Below are positions 44,183 through 64,000 of a DNA stretch of 64,000 nucleotides, one piece after another. This DNA is from Cliona cf. orientalis (taxonomy: Eukaryota; Porifera; Demospongiae; Clionaida; Clionaidae), in NCBI GenBank assembly GCA_963930775.1, contig OZ005705.1:7068001-7132000 (forward strand). Direction: 5' to 3'. Within the stretch, counting starts at the first letter, position 1. Every line of letters starts with the position of its first letter. A model generated the notes under the pieces. It ran no database searches and was not told the origin of the DNA. It saw only the letters and a program-made list of their open reading frames with translations. The translations under genes and the position numbers were made by a program.

Positions 44183-47100
44183 ATGGCAGCTGGTAAGGGT
44201 ACCCTAGATAAACTTCTTGGTGAATCCTGCAAATTGCTGCTAACGGGGGGAGGGGCTGGAGTGACCGACGTTACTGCTGCGTATTTCCCTTTTTTCCAGC
44301 CGACAACCACGAAGTAACTATCACTGGGACACAGAGCGGTCTCGGAATCAGAATCGTGGGTGGACAGAGAGCCAGTCCAAGTCAGGAGGGTCAGGTCCTA
44401 GGAATCTTCATCAAGGAAGTGATAGAAGGATCCCTGGCAGAGAGAGATGGTATGTTCTTGCAAAATTTGTGGGCACTGTGGAAGAAGAATTTTTGGGTCT
44501 TGTGTATATATATAGGACGACTGAAACGAGGTGATCAGCTAGTGAAAGCAAATGGAGTAAGTCTGGTTGGAGTTTCAAATGAAAAGTAGGTCGCTATTTA
44601 AAAATCATGCACACTGACATCGGATTATACACCCATGATCTAATCTTTGCTTGTGAAAATAGGGCTGTGGACATTTTAAAGAACTGTGCAAAGACTGACA
44701 AGATTTCCTTCATCATCTCGCGAAGTGACCAGTCAAGATCTGAATTTCGACGTCTCTCTGGCTCTCCTATCAAAGGTATAGCATACATCTTTCTACATAA
44801 TAATTTGCAAAAAATTAACCCTGTTACTGGTACAATGAATAGGAGCAGTGTCTGATCACCCTGTGGCAACATCTACCCCAAGGGGAGAAGATGAGCTTAA
44901 CACTTCTGGAGAGGGGACCGAGAGGGACATTAACACTCGACCATCCTCAGCATCAAGCGATTTGACCCAAATATCAACAACGGATATCAGTAGCCACGGC
45001 GACAGAGAGGATGACGAGGAGGATGAACGATACCTCACCCCGAGCAATGTGACAGATACACGTCACCTCCACAGCCGGAAGTACGTCTCTTCTGGCCACA
45101 CCTCTTCGGGCAGTGGGCGGTCCGAGTCCCGTGAACTGACAGCTAAACTCAGCGACGTGGAGGTCTCACTGGAAGGAGTCACCCACTTGAAGAGCAGCTC
45201 CGAATCACCACCTCCCCTACCCCTATCCCCTCCACCCGCTCTGGATGACACGGGTACTATAAATAGATTAATTATGTGTCTTTGGTTAATGATTTTCCCT
45301 TTACAGAGGAAGTGCTTGTCACACCAAAGAAGCGGCAGCCAACACCTTCTGAGAGGTCAATGGCACGAGCTGGAGCAGCTGTAGCTGAAGCTGCACTAAG
45401 GTAGCACCTTTTTTCCTACCAAGTATTACAGTTTTAATGCTGTCTTATAACGTCAGTAGGAGCAGAAGTCCTCCAGAAGGGAAGGTCACCTCCCCTCCAC
45501 CTCCTCCTCCCCAGTCGGCCACACCTCTTCCCCCTTCCCCAACACGTGCCATTCATACATTTGCCATTCCAAAGACAATGGGTCTTGGCATCATCATAGC
45601 CGGGGGACTGAACCATGAGGGAGGCCCACATATCTACATCGACAGGATCTTGGCCGGAATGGACGCAGCAAAAGTGAGCATGCTTCCACAATAATGCACG
45701 CAATAAAATTAAATGTCGAAACTGTCTCAAAGTACTCTCAAACTGTGTACTAATTGGCTGTGAATTTCTCTAACCATTGAATATCAAGTGATGAATATAG
45801 AACTCTGTTTTAGTGACCACCCATAGGCCTATACATAACATGGCTATGAATATCTCGTGACACATGCACTTGTGTTGGTATTCAGGATTAGCTGCTAGCA
45901 AGGGTCACTGATGAACTACTGATTGTAACTTTAATGCTTGCAGGATGGCAAATTAAAGAAAGGCGATAGAATCCTCACTGTCAATGGAGAGTCTTTTGTC
46001 AATATCACAAGAGAGAAAGCACTGACAAAACTCACACAACTCAAAATCAAGTAAACCCCAATATATACTATTGATCCATGAACAAAGTTAATGCATGTAT
46101 GTTGTACGGTATAATATTATAGGCCTGGAGTTAGGTCGTACACTGTGGTGGTTGAGAGGAGCTCTGAGCTCGAGGAGAAGCAGGATAGCAGTCCCTTGAC
46201 CTCACTGCCTCAGCCTCAGCGAACAACGATGGCTTCCATCTTTGATTCAGACACCATGGTCGTCTCTGATCACCCCAAGAGAGCAACAGGTACTTTTTGA
46301 AGCAAAGAATAATACAATATTCTGCTGATTGATTGCATCTCTACTTGACAAAAATATAATAATATTATTGCAGAATCCCCTCTGGTTGAGACATCTCCCA
46401 AGGTGTCAGATCTGAGACACTCTCCATTGCATAAGACAGCTTGGCTGAGCGAGGAAGGACTGCAGGGAGCTGGAACAAAGGGCATCACTCCGCAACGCTA
46501 TCTCTCCAAGAAGGACACAGATGGAAGAGCCGGTCAGTGCTCCAATACTATAATATTTTGTTGTGATCGGATGTCACTCATCACCACCTATCTGCTGGTT
46601 AATTTAGATTCTATGCATAAACGTCTGTCTATGGATCCAAGTGCAAGAGTGAAGCTTGCTAAGCTGGAATGGGTGAGTAATAACTATATTATTGATACTC
46701 TACTGCTATATAATCATTGATACAATACATTATTTTTCCCACAGGCCCTGAGCTATATGGGCTACTTGGTAACTTCCCAACAGAAGGAGCAGATACACTC
46801 GAGCTTAGACATCGACGGAGAAGGGAGAGTGGTATTTCTTGACTTCGTGCAGCTAGCCAAGGAAATGTTTGCCTTCCGGTTAGATGATGCCCGTTTGGAA
46901 GCAAGCCTGGTGTATGCGCTCACTCAGAAAGATAATTATGACATGCCAAGCTTTCCAAAGAAGGTACAAAAAAAATAGCTAGTCTAGTGAATCAGATGAG
47001 ATATAGTGCAGTGGAAATCTGCTGTCTAGTTCATGGTATACTCAGTAAAGTTGACGCAAATATGCAATTTTGATTCTTCAATTCACAGGCAACTAGCTTT

Positions 47101-48826
47101 GATCAGCTGTGGAGAGAGCACAGTGCCTACCTGTCGGAGCTCAAATCAACGACCTCTCACCCAGTGCTCCCTCGGACACCATCTTCAGAGATGGGGAGTC
47201 CAAGGAAGGAGGAAGAGCTCGAGCACATGAGACAACAGCTGCACGATCTGGGTGAGAAAATGGACAAGGAGAGACAAACAGTAGCTGCTGATGCAGAGAG
47301 AGTGAAGTTGGAGAAGGAGAACAAGAAGCTACGTGCCCAGATGAAACAGCTGGAGAAGGAAAAACAAGCAGCTTTAGTTGACAAAGATAAACTGGAGAAA
47401 GAAAACAAAAAGCTTAAGCCTCAGCTAGAGGTATGTATACAATTGACATTATCACCAAGAAGATTTCATAATATCTGTCTGTTTTGGTAGAAAACGAAGC
47501 AACTGTTGAGGCAAAAAGATGAAGAGCTGAGAAATACATCCACTGATTCAACTAAAGAGGTCATGGTTTTTAGGAGAAGGGCAGAGTTGGCCGAAGGTGC
47601 TGCAAAGTCCTCAAGGGACAAGGCAAACCTATTGGAAGATGTAAGTATAGTGTCATTCAATGCTTTAGAGACAGCTATTCACAGGCTGGTGAAATTGCTA
47701 AAAATTATTATAGAGCGTTCGTCTCATGGAAGCCGAACTATCAGTGCTCAAAGAGGGACAGTCAGATATGGTAAGGGTTTGATACGCCGCATGCTTACAA
47801 TGTCATGCTTTTTTACAACAAATATTCATTAGAGCAATGAAGAACTGAGAAGACGCTTGGCAGCTGTCGACTGTCAGATGAGAAAAGAAAAGAAGGCTGT
47901 GCGTCGCTACGAAGTGGCTACGGAGAAACTACTTCAGTTTGTTGAGGTATTAAACTCTAGCCTATCGAACTAGATCCTTCCTGGGTCTTGTACCTTCTGA
48001 CCTCCTGCACGTATAGTACAAATAGGTAACTCAGTCTTAATTTGACCGTGTTTCTCCCTTAGAACTGTCACGAAGCACTTGTGAAGACTCCAGAAGCAGA
48101 TCGAATCCTGTAAGCTATAGAGTATAGGTCAAAAAGCTTGCTATTAATATTTAATTTTTTCATGTAGCTATCATCCTCATGGAAAGGGAGAGTCAGTTCA
48201 GAGAGGGAATGCTGTCACGGGCAATCCCAGGCCCCCACAGTATCTCTCCCGCCATGCTAAAGTGACGGCCACCACCTTGGCTCAGGAAGCCCAGGAGACG
48301 ATCACAGCTGTGCGAAAAATGCTCTCAGTCGACAGTAAGCTAATACTTAAGCCGAGCACGAGATCATGTACACAACTAATAATACCATTGTGTAGCTCTA
48401 CCGTTTGGCTGGGAGGAGGCTTACACAGAAGATGGACAGAAGTACTTCATCAAGTAAGCTATATTATAATATAAAGGGGTATATACTGCAGTACTCAGTG
48501 GTACATAGTATTGCTTAAGAAATCAACATCCTTACGTTGCCTTTAGCTAGTATTCTGATTTAGCACGACATGTATAATAATAATATTATTATGTTGTGTA
48601 TAATGTAAACTGTTCTATTTTTCGTTTCATCATGTCCATGCACATGATGTACAGCCATGAGAGTCAGACAACATCCTGGGTACACCCTGTGACTAACATC
48701 AACACAGCGCAGCAGAAGGGGCCGGGATCCACAACGCCAATGTCGAGAAGCAGCCAGTCTTCAAGCCACACCTCTCTTCTTGGACACAGCCTTCCTGCGC
48801 AGCCACGCCCCAACCAACAAGCATAG
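44183..48826 (+). CDS. STXBP4-like: Syntaxin-binding protein 4-like protein (two PDZ, coiled coil, WW)
   Basis: Vertebrate STXBP4 (Synip) regulates SNARE-dependent insertion of vesicles. Twenty exons keep phase and give 962 residues: 44183-44192, 44300-44449, 44516-44585, 44663-44775, 44843-45253, 45307-45400, 45457-45673, 45944-46050, 46123-46289, 46374-46532, 46608-46672, 46745-46963, 47089-47430, 47491-47640, 47714-47770, 47833-47946, 48063-48109, 48168-48334, 48396-48453, 48655-48826. PDZ1 (GTQSGLGIRIVGGQR, RLKRGDQLVKANG) is at residues about 8-95 and PDZ2 (KTMGLGIIIAGG, KLKKGDRILTVNGESF) at about 310-400. Next come an EF-hand-like stretch (LDIDGEGRVVFLDFVQLAKE, about 540), a long coiled coil (about 630-815) and one WW domain (LPFGWEEAYTEDGQKYFINH ... 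SWVHPV, about 887-922). The WW sequence is close to the STXBP4 WW as I know it. Vertebrate STXBP4 has one PDZ, so the second is notable. Confidence 0.85.
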
Positions 48827-49310
48827 CATCACCACCTCGACTTAGTGCGATAGTGTAATTTTTATATATAGCATGAATACGAAATGACAAAGATTGAGAA
48901 CAGCTTTACCAAACAAGCATTGTATGATAATATGCAAACTAACTTTATATTGTGGCACCTATTGATGGCAATGATTTCCTGCTAATTCTTTGTCCTTATG
49001 AGCTATTATAATTATGTTTTGGGGGAGGGGGGTTTGTTCCCACTCCATAGCTACACTCATATTATTGCATAAAGAAGGCATAAAGGTACCCAGGTCATTA
49101 CAATGTTACACAATCATGGATCCTCAAGGTTTGTCGAAGTTGAAAATTAATGTCGGTAAAGATGTGGAAACATGAAATTGAGGAAATACTGCTCAGGCTA
49201 AAAAATAAAAATTTAATGGCACAAAAAAGGCGAGTTAGGAAAAAAATTGACACTATAACATAAAAATTGCATACACAAGTTATGAGCTGCATATATAATA
49301 AGCTTTTTCT
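48827..49310. other. Convergent 3' region between the PDZ-WW gene and neurobeachin
   Basis: About 485 bp between stop codons. TTTAAT at 49212-49217 reads ATTAAA on the minus strand, some 95 bp past the neurobeachin stop, and may be its polyadenylation signal. No gene is seen. Confidence 0.55.

Positions 49311-64000
<14,690 letters not shown>

Overview
This window is nuclear DNA from an animal. Genes are split by many short introns with GT-AG borders, intergenic gaps are only about 130-700 bp, and the proteins are metazoan multidomain families. The very compact layout, an intronless GABA-B-like class C receptor and single NBEA/LRBA-type and JADE-type genes suggest an early-branching animal, most likely a demosponge. 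That placement is inference; I cannot name the species.

Layout, left to right: (1) 1-16144, minus strand: the N-terminal half of HERC2 (31 exons: N-terminal region, first RCC1 propeller, cytochrome-b5-like domain, MIB/HERC2 domain); the gene runs off the left edge. (2) 16844-24283, plus: a GRAF-type RhoGAP (BAR-PH-RhoGAP-SH3), divergent from HERC2. (3) 24934-28429, minus: a short kinesin-3-like motor without a visible FHA domain. (4) 28562-31023, plus: NF-YC, divergent from the kinesin. (5) 31405-40051, minus: JADE (EPL-like region, PHD, extended PHD). (6) 40377-41000, plus: mitochondrial ribosomal protein bL9m (MRPL9), divergent from JADE. (7) 41463-43808, plus: intronless GABA-B-like receptor. 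(8) 44183-48826, plus: a syntaxin-binding-protein-4-like protein with two PDZ domains, a coiled coil and a WW domain. (9) 49311-64000, minus: neurobeachin/LRBA (armadillo-like region, PH-BEACH, WD40), cut by the right edge. Neighbours are mostly divergent or convergent pairs of unrelated housekeeping, chromatin, cytoskeleton and trafficking genes; there is no operon-like functional grouping.

The most unusual content is in the introns. At least eleven short non-coding elements of five sequence families (A-E) have terminal inverted repeats starting TACCGTA (or a 1-2 base variant). A tandem duplication inside one HERC2 intron (about 6531-7690 and 7711-9120) carries a dead copy of the start of the cytochrome-b5 exon. 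It also gives paralogous empty sites, which indicate that families B and D insert at TA with duplication of the TA, as Tc1/mariner-like elements do. The same intron holds two copies of a roughly 500 bp foldback. A 24 bp tandem duplication in another HERC2 intron has made a second splice donor whose use would add a stop codon.
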